Assembly: GCA_937858255.1 (NCBI GenBank)
Contig: CALLZQ010000713.1
Span: 1 to 6,242, forward strand
DNA: 6,242 nucleotides
Origin: an uncultured Tabrizicola sp.
GTDB lineage: Bacteria; Pseudomonadota; Alphaproteobacteria; Rhodobacterales; Rhodobacteraceae
Direction: 5' to 3'
Shown here: positions 1 to 5,426 of the stretch, in pieces
Layout: every line of letters starts with the position of its first letter
How positions within the stretch are numbered: the stretch's first letter is position 1
The notes under the pieces: model-generated
Told to the model about the DNA's origin: nothing
What the model saw: only the letters and a program-made list of their open reading frames with translations
The model's database searches: none
Translations under genes and position numbers: made by a program

Positions 1-120
1 AAGCTGGGGCAGAACAAGCCGGGTCCGCTGCGCCATCGCGCGGCCGAGGCTTTGGACCGGCAAACCGGCGTGCCGGATGCACAGCATCTGGCCGGCCTGA
101 TGCGCGGGGTCGGCGAATAG
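1..120 (+). CDS. C-terminal fragment of an unidentified protein
   Basis: The frame is open from the left edge and ends at TAG 118-120, giving the last 39 residues of a protein that starts outside the window. The fragment is hydrophilic and helix-prone, with basic and small residues (it contains RHRAAEALDRQ and ends MRGVGE). It has no cysteine, membrane segment or motif that I recognise, so I assign no function. It is supported as coding by its uninterrupted frame, its GC-rich third positions, and the weak stem-loop and gene start that follow it. It could belong to the same transcription unit as the genes downstream, but the 106-base gap before the next start suggests a boundary. Confidence 0.55.
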   Translation, partial: KLGQNKPGPLRHRAAEALDRQTGVPDAQHLAGLMRGVGE

Positions 121-123
121 CGC

Positions 124-144
124 CCGGCCCACCCGCGCCGGTTT
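124..144 (+). terminator. Weak stem-loop after the first gene, possible terminator
   Basis: CCGGC at 124-128 pairs with GCCGG at 137-141 around an 8-base loop and is followed only by TTT and GATT. The 5-bp GC stem lies 3 bases after the TAG stop. The short T tract makes it a poor intrinsic terminator, so it may only slow or partly stop transcription. Confidence 0.2.
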
Positions 145-146
145 GA

Positions 147-176
147 TTGGACAGGGGACGGGCGGGCGCCTAGCAT
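147..176 (+). promoter_or_regulatory. Possible weak promoter for the 227-1763 gene group
   Basis: TTGGAC at 147-152 and TAGCAT at 171-176 are separated by 18 bases, with 3/6 and 4/6 matches to the sigma70 -35 and -10 consensus. The position, about 50 bases before the ATG at 227, is sensible for a promoter. Matches this weak are common by chance, so this is only a candidate. Confidence 0.15.
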
Positions 177-226
177 CAGCCCGAGAAAACCGCATCCGCC
201 CCCTACTCTATCAGCCCGAGGTCGCC

Positions 227-523
227 ATGCCCCTTCCGCTTGCCCCCTTCGTGCCAATTGCCCTGCGTCTTGGCGCCTTTGCTGCTGCCGGCTATGCCGC
301 ACGCCGCGTTCTGGCCGCGAAATGCTGGCCCGGGCGCACCGATCAGCGCGCCGAAGAGGCGCTTGACGATCTGGACGAGGGTTTGACCACACATGCCCCC
401 AAGGATGCTGCCGGACAGCGGAACGCCTCGCTACGGGTCCGCCGGACCATCCGCTTTCGCGGCAAGACCTATGATTTCGACGCCGGCCTGATGGCCCGTC
501 TGCGCCTGAAGGAAACCGAATGA
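227..523 (+). CDS. Small single-pass membrane protein, function unknown
   Basis: This encodes 98 residues. Residues about 4-25 form a hydrophobic, Ala/Leu-rich segment preceded by no charge and followed by Arg-Arg, consistent with an N-terminal membrane anchor that leaves the tail in the cytoplasm. Next comes an acidic linker (DQRAEEALDDLDEGL, residues 39-53) and a basic tail with RVRRTIRFRGKTYDFDAG (70-87) that looks beta-rich. A single Cys lies at residue 33. I chose the ATG at 227 because GAGGT (218-222) sits just upstream; an in-frame TTG at 143 would extend the protein but has no convincing ribosome site. The stop overlaps the next ATG (ATGA, 520-523), so it is probably translationally coupled to the GST gene. 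From memory, similar short acidic anchored proteins occur in Rhodobacterales as uncharacterised proteins, but I cannot name a family. Confidence 0.7.
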   Translation: MPLPLAPFVPIALRLGAFAAAGYAARRVLAAKCWPGRTDQRAEEALDDLDEGLTTHAPKDAAGQRNASLRVRRTIRFRGKTYDFDAGLMARLRLKETE

Positions 524-1125
524 AGCTGTTTAACTCGCCCACCTCTCCCTATGTCCGCAAGGTTCTGGTCCTGATTTCCGAGGCCGCCATCGAAGACGTC
601 GAACTTGTCGCGGCCTCTGGCACGCCCGTGGCCCCCGATGCCGGGGTGATCGAGAAAAACCCGCTGGGCAAGATTCCGGCGCTCTGCCGCGAGGATGGGC
701 CGACACTCTATGACAGCCGGGTGATCTGCCAGTTCCTCGATTCGATCTCGGGCAACCGGTTTTATCCCTCGGGCGCGCGCCGCTGGGATACGCTGACGGT
801 CGAGGCGACGGCGGATGGCATGCTCGATGCCGCGCTGCTGATGGTCTACGAATCGCGCATTCGCCCCGAGGAAAAGCGCTATGCGCCATGGGTCGAGGGG
901 CAATGGGCCAAGGTAGACCGGGCGCTGGATGTGCTGGAAACCCGCTGGATCGACCATCTGAACGGGCCGCTGGATATGGGGCAGATCGCCGTCGGCTGCG
1001 CCTTGGGTTATATCGAGTTCCGCCATTCCAGCCGCGACTGGCGCAAGGGCCGGCCCCGCCTTGCCGCCTGGGAAGCCGCCTTTGCGCAGCGCCCCTCGAT
1101 GCAGGCGACCGTGCCGCAGGGCTGA
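520..1125 (+). CDS. Glutathione S-transferase-like protein, YibF type
   Basis: This encodes 201 residues, the usual length for a soluble bacterial GST. The N-terminal thioredoxin-fold domain (about 1-78) has the active-site-region motif SPTSPYVRK (6-14), NPLGKIPAL with the cis-proline P53, and LYDSRVI (63-69), where Asp65-Ser66 match the glutathione gamma-glutamyl binding pair. The all-helical C-terminal domain (about 85-195) contains ADGMLDAALL (98-107) and GQIAVGCALGYIEFR (154-168). These blocks resemble Escherichia coli YibF closely (SPFVRK, NPLGK, ADGIMDA, AIACAVGYLNFR), so I place it in that subgroup. The substrate is unknown; a thiol-dependent detoxification or dehalogenation role is only inference. 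The ATG at 520 has AAGGAA at 509-514 and overlaps the previous stop by four bases. The lysE-like gene begins two bases after its stop, so the three genes look like one operon. Confidence 0.9.
   Translation: MKLFNSPTSPYVRKVLVLISEAAIEDVELVAASGTPVAPDAGVIEKNPLGKIPALCREDGPTLYDSRVICQFLDSISGNRFYPSGARRWDTLTVEATADGMLDAALLMVYESRIRPEEKRYAPWVEGQWAKVDRALDVLETRWIDHLNGPLDMGQIAVGCALGYIEFRHSSRDWRKGRPRLAAWEAAFAQRPSMQATVPQG
1118..1121 (+). promoter_or_regulatory. Ribosome binding site fixing the TTG start of the LysE-type gene
   Basis: AGGG lies inside the end of the GST gene, 6 bases before the TTG at 1128. No ATG or GTG in that frame gives a protein that keeps the complete TPGPN-containing first helix without running deep into the GST gene, so this site supports TTG. 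Confidence 0.45.
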
Positions 1126-1127
1126 TC

Positions 1128-1763
1128 TTGACGCTATCCTTGGCGGAGTTCCTGCCGGTCTGGGGTTTTCTGGCCGCCAATATTGCCACGCCCGGGCCGA
1201 ATGTGCTGACCACGATCACGCTTGCCATGGGGTCAGGGCGGCGCGCGGGCATGGGGTCGGCCTGCGGCGTGGGCCTTGGCATCGCGCTGTGGTGTCTGGG
1301 CATGACGCTGGGGGTCTCGGCGGCCCTGCGCTATGCGCCACTGCTGCAACAGGCGTTGACATGGGCGGCCATGGCCCTGCTGGGCTGGTTCGCCCTGCGC
1401 TATTTCCAGGCGGCCTGGCGCGGCTGGCGATCACGCGCGATGCGGTTGCCCGCCACGGGCGAGGCGGCGGGCTTTGCCACAGGTTTTCGCCGCGCCCTCA
1501 GCGTCAACGCGCTGAACCCCAAGGCGCTGACCTCTTGGCTGGCCATTCTCGGACTGTTTCCCGTGGCGCGGGCAACGGGCGAAGATGTTGCGCTGCTCTG
1601 TGCCGGGGCCAGTCTGTTGTCCTTTTCGATACATGCCGCCTATGTGCTGGCCTTTTCCACCCCCGCCGCCCTGCGTGCCTATCTGCGGGCGGGCTGGGTA
1701 TTGCAGGCGCTGGCCGGGTTGCTGTTCACGGGCTTCCTCTTTCGCCTGGCACAAAACCTCTGA
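1128..1763 (+). CDS. LysE/RhtB family amino-acid or metabolite exporter
   Basis: From the TTG at 1128 this encodes 211 residues, the usual LysE-family length. The first helix carries the family signature TPGPNVL (21-27) and the central loop carries NPKALTSWLAI (130-140), both typical of RhtB/LysE exporters. Hydrophobic segments fall at about 7-27, 44-64, 72-95, 134-147, 155-180 and 189-207, with basic loops at GSGRRAG (36-41) and RGWRSRAMR (98-106). Members export amino acids such as lysine, threonine, homoserine or leucine by proton exchange; the substrate cannot be read from this sequence. An in-frame upstream start at 888 would bury the gene in the GST coding region and add a non-hydrophobic Gly/Arg-rich stretch, so I reject it. 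Start is 2 bases after the GST stop, implying coupled translation. I see no clear terminator after the stop. Confidence 0.9.
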   Translation: MTLSLAEFLPVWGFLAANIATPGPNVLTTITLAMGSGRRAGMGSACGVGLGIALWCLGMTLGVSAALRYAPLLQQALTWAAMALLGWFALRYFQAAWRGWRSRAMRLPATGEAAGFATGFRRALSVNALNPKALTSWLAILGLFPVARATGEDVALLCAGASLLSFSIHAAYVLAFSTPAALRAYLRAGWVLQALAGLLFTGFLFRLAQNL

Positions 1764-1913
1764 CCCTTGGCCCGCACCTGCCCGGCCCCGCGCCGCATGA
1801 GTCGCGCCGTTTCCGCCACAGCGATGGATTTCACGACGAATCCCCGGCACATGCGCCCGTTTGTCCGCTGGACGCGGGGCCAAGGCTTGTCTAAAAGCCG
1901 CCCGGCAGGGTAA

Positions 1914-1930
1914 TGGGCAACCATTGCCCA
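1914..1930. promoter_or_regulatory. Perfect inverted repeat 7-3-7 upstream of petA, candidate operator
   Basis: TGGGCAA (1914-1920), CCA, TTGCCCA (1924-1930) form an exact 17-base dyad, centred 58 bases before the petA GTG. It overlaps or lies just after the candidate -10 elements. Its size fits a dimeric helix-turn-helix regulator site; alternatively it could be a small hairpin in the petABC leader. The regulator is unknown. Confidence 0.4.
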
Positions 1931-1965
1931 AACTGTCGTATGGGTCGCGCCCCTCGCGGCCCCGG

Positions 1966-1972
1966 AAGGGAG
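1966..1972 (+). promoter_or_regulatory. petA ribosome binding site, deciding the GTG start
   Basis: AAGGGAG ends 8 bases before the GTG at 1981. This purine-rich site, together with the position of the twin-arginine motif, fixes GTG 1981 as the start rather than the upstream in-frame TTG at 1861. Confidence 0.75.
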
Positions 1973-1980
1973 AAGATCTC

Positions 1981-2541
1981 GTGTCCCACGCTGAAGAAAC
2001 CGCAGGCACCCGCAGGGATTTCCTGTACTACGCCACCGCCGGCGCGGGGGCTGTGGCCACCGGCGCCGCTGTCTGGCCGCTCGTCAATCAGATGAACCCC
2101 TCGGCCGATGTTCAGGCCCTGTCGTCGATCTTTGTCGATGTGTCGGGCGTCGAGGTTGGCACCCAACTGACCGTCAAATGGCTGGGCAAGCCGGTGTTGA
2201 TCCGCCCCCGCACCGCCGATGAGATCGAGGCCGCCCGGGCCGTCGCCCTGTCGGATCTGATCGACACGAATTCCGAAAACAGCAACAAGCCGGGCACCGA
2301 TGCGGCCGACCAGAACCGCTCGCTGGACGAAGCTGGCGAATGGCTGGTGATGATGGGCGTCTGCACCCACCTCGGCTGCGTGCCGCTGGGGGATGGCGCC
2401 GGTGAGTTCGGCGGCTGGTTCTGCCCCTGCCACGGTTCGCACTACGACACCGCAGGCCGCATCCGCAAAGGGCCGGCGCCGCGCAACCTCGACGTTCCGG
2501 TTGCCGCCTTCGAAAACGAAACCACCATCAAGCTGGGCTGA
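1981..2541 (+). CDS. petA: Ubiquinol-cytochrome c reductase, Rieske iron-sulfur subunit
   Basis: This encodes 186 residues, one fewer than I recall for the R. sphaeroides protein. The protein carries the 2Fe-2S cluster that takes one electron from quinol at the Qo site and passes it to cytochrome c1 on the periplasmic face. The N-terminus has a twin-arginine signal (TRRDFL, residues 10-15) followed by an uncleaved-type membrane anchor (about 16-36), then a hinge region around NPSADVQAL (39-47). The soluble domain holds CTHLGC (128-133) and CPCHGSH (148-154): C128 and C148 with H130 and H151 bind the cluster, and C133-C150 form the usual disulfide. S153 and Y155, which hydrogen-bond the cluster and raise its potential in studied proteins, are present. 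The start is GTG, supported by AAGGGAG at 1966-1972. It is first in petABC, 11 bases before petB. The alternative symbol is fbcF. Confidence 0.97.
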   Translation: MSHAEETAGTRRDFLYYATAGAGAVATGAAVWPLVNQMNPSADVQALSSIFVDVSGVEVGTQLTVKWLGKPVLIRPRTADEIEAARAVALSDLIDTNSENSNKPGTDAADQNRSLDEAGEWLVMMGVCTHLGCVPLGDGAGEFGGWFCPCHGSHYDTAGRIRKGPAPRNLDVPVAAFENETTIKLG

Positions 2542-2544
2542 GGT
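2540..2544 (+). promoter_or_regulatory. petB ribosome binding site overlapping the petA stop
   Basis: GAGGT begins within the petA TGA (2539-2541) and ends 8 bases before the petB ATG. A ribosome terminating on petA would sit directly on this site, which suggests translational coupling and balanced subunit synthesis. Confidence 0.7.
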
Positions 2545-2552
2545 AGACAAGC

Positions 2553-3875
2553 ATGGCCGGTATTCCGCACGACCATTATGAGCCCAAGTCGGGCATTGAG
2601 AAGTGGCTTCACAGCCGCCTGCCGATCGTGGGTCTGATGTATGACACGCTCATGATCCCCACCCCGAAGAACCTGAACTGGATGTGGATCTGGGGCATTG
2701 TCCTGACCTTCTGTCTGGTGCTTCAGATCGTCACCGGCATCATCCTGGTGATGCACTACACCCCGCATGTGGATATGGCCTTTGCCAGCGTCGAGCATAT
2801 CATGCGCGATGTGAATGGCGGCTATATGATCCGCTATATCCACGCCAACGGCGCCTCGCTGTTCTTCGTGGCGGTTTACCTGCACATCTTCCGCGGTCTG
2901 TACTACGGTTCTTACAAGGCCCCGCGCGAAGTGACCTGGATCATCGGCATGATCATCTCCCTGATGATGATGGGCACCGCCTTCATGGGCTATGTGCTGC
3001 CCTGGGGTCAGATGTCGTTCTGGGGCGCGACTGTGATCACCGGCCTGTTCGGCGCCATTCCCGGCATCGGCCCGTCAATCCAGACCTGGCTCTTGGGCGG
3101 CCCGGCGGTGGACAATGCCACGCTGAACCGCTTCCTGTCGCTGCATTACCTGCTGCCCTTCGTGATCGCCGCACTGGTCGCCGTTCACATCTGGGCCTTC
3201 CACACCACCGGCAACAACAACCCCACCGGTGTTGAAGTACGCCGCGGCAGCAAGGAAGAAGCCAAGAAAGACACCGTGCCGTTCTGGCCTTATTATGTGA
3301 TCAAGGACATCTATGCCCTTGCGATCATTCTGGCGGTGTTCTTTGCCATCGTCGGCTTCATGCCGAACTACCTTGGCCACCCCGACAACTATATCGAGGC
3401 GAACCCGCTGGCGACGCCTGCGCATATCGTGCCGGAATGGTACTTCCTGCCGTTCTACGCGATCCTGCGTGCGTTTACCGCCGATGTGTGGGTCGTGATC
3501 GCGGCCAACTGGCTGTCCTTCGGCATCATCGACGCCAAGTTCTTCGGCGTTCTGGCGATGTTCGGCGCGATTGCCGTGATGGCGCTGGCCCCTTGGCTCG
3601 ACACCTCGTCGGTCCGCTCCGGCCGCTACCGTCCGATGTTCAAATGGTGGTTCGTCCTGCTCTGCATCGACTTCATGGTGCTGATGTGGGTGGGCGCCAT
3701 GCCGGCAGAAGAGCCCTATGCCACGATCTCGCTGATCGCCTCGGCCTATTGGTTCGCCTACTTCCTGATCATCCTGCCGCTTCTGGGTGTGATCGAGAAG
3801 CCGCTGGCCCAGCCCGCGACCATCGAAGAAGACTTCAATGCCCACTACGGCTCCAAAGCCCATCCGGCCGAGTGA
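2553..3875 (+). CDS. petB: Ubiquinol-cytochrome c reductase, cytochrome b subunit
   Basis: This encodes 440 residues, the size expected for the fused, eight-helix bacterial/mitochondrial cytochrome b. It holds hemes bL and bH and both quinone sites in the inner membrane. The four heme ligands are H97 and H111 on helix B and H198 and H212 on helix D, the same numbers as in Rhodobacter. The Qo motif PEWY is at 294-297 (E295), with Y302 following, and G158 sits in the cd region ([10 protein letters not shown], 155-164). Qi residues H217, K251 and D252 are also present. Hydrophobic helices lie at about 41-67, 100-118, 127-150, 194-216, 254-272, 331-348, 364-382 and 391-412. No insertion, deletion or missing ligand is seen. 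The start is ATG with GAGGT 8 bases upstream; petC starts 18 bases after its stop. The alternative symbol is fbcB; cytB is also used. Confidence 0.98.
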   Translation: MAGIPHDHYEPKSGIEKWLHSRLPIVGLMYDTLMIPTPKNLNWMWIWGIVLTFCLVLQIVTGIILVMHYTPHVDMAFASVEHIMRDVNGGYMIRYIHANGASLFFVAVYLHIFRGLYYGSYKAPREVTWIIGMIISLMMMGTAFMGYVLPWGQMSFWGATVITGLFGAIPGIGPSIQTWLLGGPAVDNATLNRFLSLHYLLPFVIAALVAVHIWAFHTTGNNNPTGVEVRRGSKEEAKKDTVPFWPYYVIKDIYALAIILAVFFAIVGFMPNYLGHPDNYIEANPLATPAHIVPEWYFLPFYAILRAFTADVWVVIAANWLSFGIIDAKFFGVLAMFGAIAVMALAPWLDTSSVRSGRYRPMFKWWFVLLCIDFMVLMWVGAMPAEEPYATISLIASAYWFAYFLIILPLLGVIEKPLAQPATIEEDFNAHYGSKAHPAE

Positions 3876-3893
3876 GAAAGGAACTGACGTAAA

Positions 3894-4685
3894 ATGATCA
3901 GGAAAATCGCACTCACCGCCGCCACGGCCCTTGCCCTCTCGGGCGGGGCGGTGCTGGCCGCCGGGTCGGAAGGCCATATCGAGGATCACGCCTTTTCGTT
4001 CGAAGGCCCCTTTGGCAAGTTCGACCAGATGCAGCTTCAGCGCGGCCTTCAGGTCTATACCGAGGTCTGCTCGGCCTGCCACGGGTTGAAGTTCGTGCCG
4101 ATCCGCACCCTTTCGGATGAGGGCGGCCCTGCCCTGCCGGAAGATCAGGTTCGTGCCTATGCCGCCAGCCTGTCGGAAATCACCGACAAGGAAACCGGCG
4201 AGGACCGTTCGCGCGCAGCGACCGATCACTTCCCGGAATCGGGTCTGTCGAACGCGCCTGACCTGTCGCTGATGGCGAAGGCACGTGCTGGCTTCCACGG
4301 CCCCTACGGGTCGGGCATCAATCAACTCTTCCGCGGTATCGGCGGCCCCGAGTACATCTACTCGGTCCTGACCGTCTACACCGGGGAGGAGAAGGAAGAG
4401 GCAGGTTCACCCTTCTATGGAAATACCCCCTTCCCCGGCGGCTGGATCGCCATGACACCGCCGCTCTCGGATGATCAGGTCACATATGCCGATGGCCACC
4501 CGTCCACCGTGCATCATATGGCCGAAGACGTTTCGGCCTTCCTGATGTGGACCGCTGAGCCCAAGCTGATGGCGCGTAAGGAGGCCGGCTTCAAAGCCGT
4601 GCTGTTCCTGATCGTGCTGTCCACGCTGCTGTATCTGACCAACAAGCGGATCTGGGCAGGGGTCAAGGGCAAGAAAACCGCCTGA
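3894..4685 (+). CDS. petC: Ubiquinol-cytochrome c reductase, cytochrome c1 subunit
   Basis: This encodes 263 residues. Cytochrome c1 accepts electrons from the Rieske protein and reduces a c-type cytochrome in the periplasm. A Sec signal peptide (MIRK, then a hydrophobic run to about A22, probable cut A22/A23) leads to the heme domain with CSACH at 59-63 (C59 and C62 thioethers, H63 ligand). The sixth ligand is M187 in the WIAMTPPL block (184-191). [14 protein letters not shown] (120-133) and [13 protein letters not shown] (150-162) are typical of the family. A C-terminal anchor spans about 233-249 with a basic tail KGKKTA. C59 and C62 are the only cysteines, so the loop disulfide of Rhodobacter c1 is absent. 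The large acidic N-terminal insert of Paracoccus c1 is also absent. The start is ATG with AAAGGA at 3877-3882, 11 bases upstream. It is last in the operon and is followed by a hairpin terminator. The alternative symbol is fbcC. Confidence 0.97.
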   Translation: MIRKIALTAATALALSGGAVLAAGSEGHIEDHAFSFEGPFGKFDQMQLQRGLQVYTEVCSACHGLKFVPIRTLSDEGGPALPEDQVRAYAASLSEITDKETGEDRSRAATDHFPESGLSNAPDLSLMAKARAGFHGPYGSGINQLFRGIGGPEYIYSVLTVYTGEEKEEAGSPFYGNTPFPGGWIAMTPPLSDDQVTYADGHPSTVHHMAEDVSAFLMWTAEPKLMARKEAGFKAVLFLIVLSTLLYLTNKRIWAGVKGKKTA

Positions 4686-4705
4686 GCCATCCGGTGATGA
4701 CATCG

Positions 4706-4731
4706 AAAACCCCGCTTCGGCGGGGGTTTTT
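4706..4731. terminator. Shared bidirectional intrinsic terminator between petC and thiQ
   Basis: CCCCGC (4710-4715), loop TTCG (4716-4719) and GCGGGG (4720-4725) form a 6-bp hairpin with a stable tetraloop. On the + strand it is followed by G and five T (4727-4731). On the - strand the four A at 4706-4709 read as TTTT. It lies 24 bases after the petC stop; on the other strand, the thiQ TGA (4731-4733) touches the A run. It is therefore placed to end both convergent operons. Confidence 0.9.
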
Positions 4732-5426
4732 CATGCCCCCCGATAAGCGGCCAGATCCGGCGGCGGATCGGCGAAAAGGGCCGCCGTCTCTGCCGGGGGA
4801 TGCGCAACCCCGCCCGCGACCAGAATCGTCTGCCCCCCAAGGGTCAGCGCATCCTTGGGATCATGTGTCACCATCAGCACCGTCGCGGCCGATTCCGCCG
4901 CCACCTCTTTGACGAGATCGAGCATCTCGGCCTTGAGTGCCGGACCAAGCGCCGCAAAGGGCTCATCCAGCAACAACAGCGGCCGCGACCGCAGCAAGGC
5001 CCGCGCAAGCGCCGCGCGCCCGATCTGCCCGCCGGAAAGCTGGCCGGGTTTGCGGCCGCCATATCCCGCCAGCCCGACACGCCGCAGCGCCTCTTCCACC
5101 CGCGCAACATCGGCAGAGGTCAACCGCAGATCAGGCCGCAGCCCAAGGCCCAGATTCTGCGCCACCGTCAGATGGGGAAACAGATTCTGATCCTGAAACA
5201 GGATGCTGAGGGGGCGCTCTCCGGGTGGCACATCGGCCAGATCCCTGCCCTGCCAGATCACGCGCCCGGTCACAGGGCGGATAAAACCCGCGATCACGGA
5301 CAAAAGCGTCGATTTGCCCGATCCCGAAGGGCCGATCACGGCCACCCTTGACCCAGCGGCCACCTGCCAGTCGGCGCCAAGGGCAAAGTCCTGCTGCACC
5401 ACCCGGATCCCGTCAAGATGCAGCAT
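4731..5426 (-). CDS. thiQ: Thiamine ABC transporter ATP-binding protein
   Basis: This encodes 231 residues. It is the cytoplasmic ATPase that drives thiamine or thiamine-phosphate import with ThiP and a periplasmic ThiB. Motifs in order: Walker A GPSGSGKST (32-40), Q-loop LFQDQNLFPHLTVAQN (76-91), signature LSGGQ (130-134), Walker B LLLLDEP (150-156) and H-loop histidine H188 (VTHD). RPLSILFQ and LTVAQNLGLGL closely match E. coli ThiQ, which together with the adjacent ThiP-like permease supports the assignment. The D-loop reads AALGPAL where most ABC ATPases have ALD, and the signature is followed by IGR rather than the common RQR. The start at ATG 5426 has GGAGG four bases upstream and gives the normal N-terminus MLHLDGI; an upstream in-frame ATG at 5465 is less likely. 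It overlaps the end of thiP by 14 bases. Confidence 0.92.
   Translation of the reverse strand: MLHLDGIRVVQQDFALGADWQVAAGSRVAVIGPSGSGKSTLLSVIAGFIRPVTGRVIWQGRDLADVPPGERPLSILFQDQNLFPHLTVAQNLGLGLRPDLRLTSADVARVEEALRRVGLAGYGGRKPGQLSGGQIGRAALARALLRSRPLLLLDEPFAALGPALKAEMLDLVKEVAAESAATVLMVTHDPKDALTLGGQTILVAGGVAHPPAETAALFADPPPDLAAYRGA

Larger units (their letters stand above)
1764..1980 (+). promoter_or_regulatory. Non-coding region upstream of petA, probable petABC promoter region
   Basis: These 217 bases separate the LysE-type gene from petA and hold no supported gene. A possible -35/-10 pair is CTGGAC (1868-1873) with TCTAAA (1890-1895, 4/6 to the -10 consensus, 16-base spacing); another is TTGTCT (1887-1892) with TAATGG (1911-1916). 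Neither is strong, as expected for alphaproteobacterial promoters, and I cannot place the transcription start. A perfect dyad follows at 1914-1930. The segment 1956-1980 is the purine-rich petA ribosome site and its approach. I see no FNR-type TTGAT-N4-ATCAA box. No intrinsic terminator for the upstream gene is evident, so read-through into petABC is possible. Confidence 0.5.

Noticed and set aside
888..1127. Upstream extension of the LysE-type frame into the GST gene
   Set aside because: The added segment is Gly/Arg-rich shadow sequence of the GST gene; LysE proteins begin just before the TPGPN helix, which fits TTG 1128.
1804..1817. GC-rich partial match to the RegA box remembered from Rhodobacter
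   Set aside because: Several conserved positions differ and the consensus is degenerate; in GC-rich DNA such matches are expected by chance.
1061..1894. 277-codon + strand frame overlapping the LysE-type gene
   Set aside because: It is a shifted frame of the exporter gene with low-complexity Arg/Ala/Gly content, no family motif, and it ends inside the petA upstream region.
1947..1959. CGCG-N5-CGCG inverted repeat before petA
   Set aside because: Four-base self-complementary GC repeats are very common at this base composition, and the repeat has no other supporting signal.
1861..1980. 40-codon in-frame N-terminal extension of PetA from TTG 1861
   Set aside because: It would push the twin-arginine motif to about residue 50, and it ignores the strong ribosome site before GTG 1981; known Rieske proteins start at the latter position.
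1431..2009. 192-codon - strand frame spanning the petA upstream region
   Set aside because: It overlaps the exporter gene antisense, has Arg/Gly/Gln-rich composition and no recognisable motif; it is better read as a shadow frame.
1913..2095. Short frame from ATG 1913 with a Cys-Pro-Asn-Cys motif, possible leader peptide
   Set aside because: It runs into petA in another frame, has no properly spaced ribosome site, and the CxxC is a single chance match.
3075..4325. 416-codon open frame on the - strand across petB and petC
   Set aside because: It lies wholly antisense to two unmistakable genes, has a His/Arg/Gly/Asp-rich composition typical of GC-rich shadow frames, and shows no domain or ribosome site.
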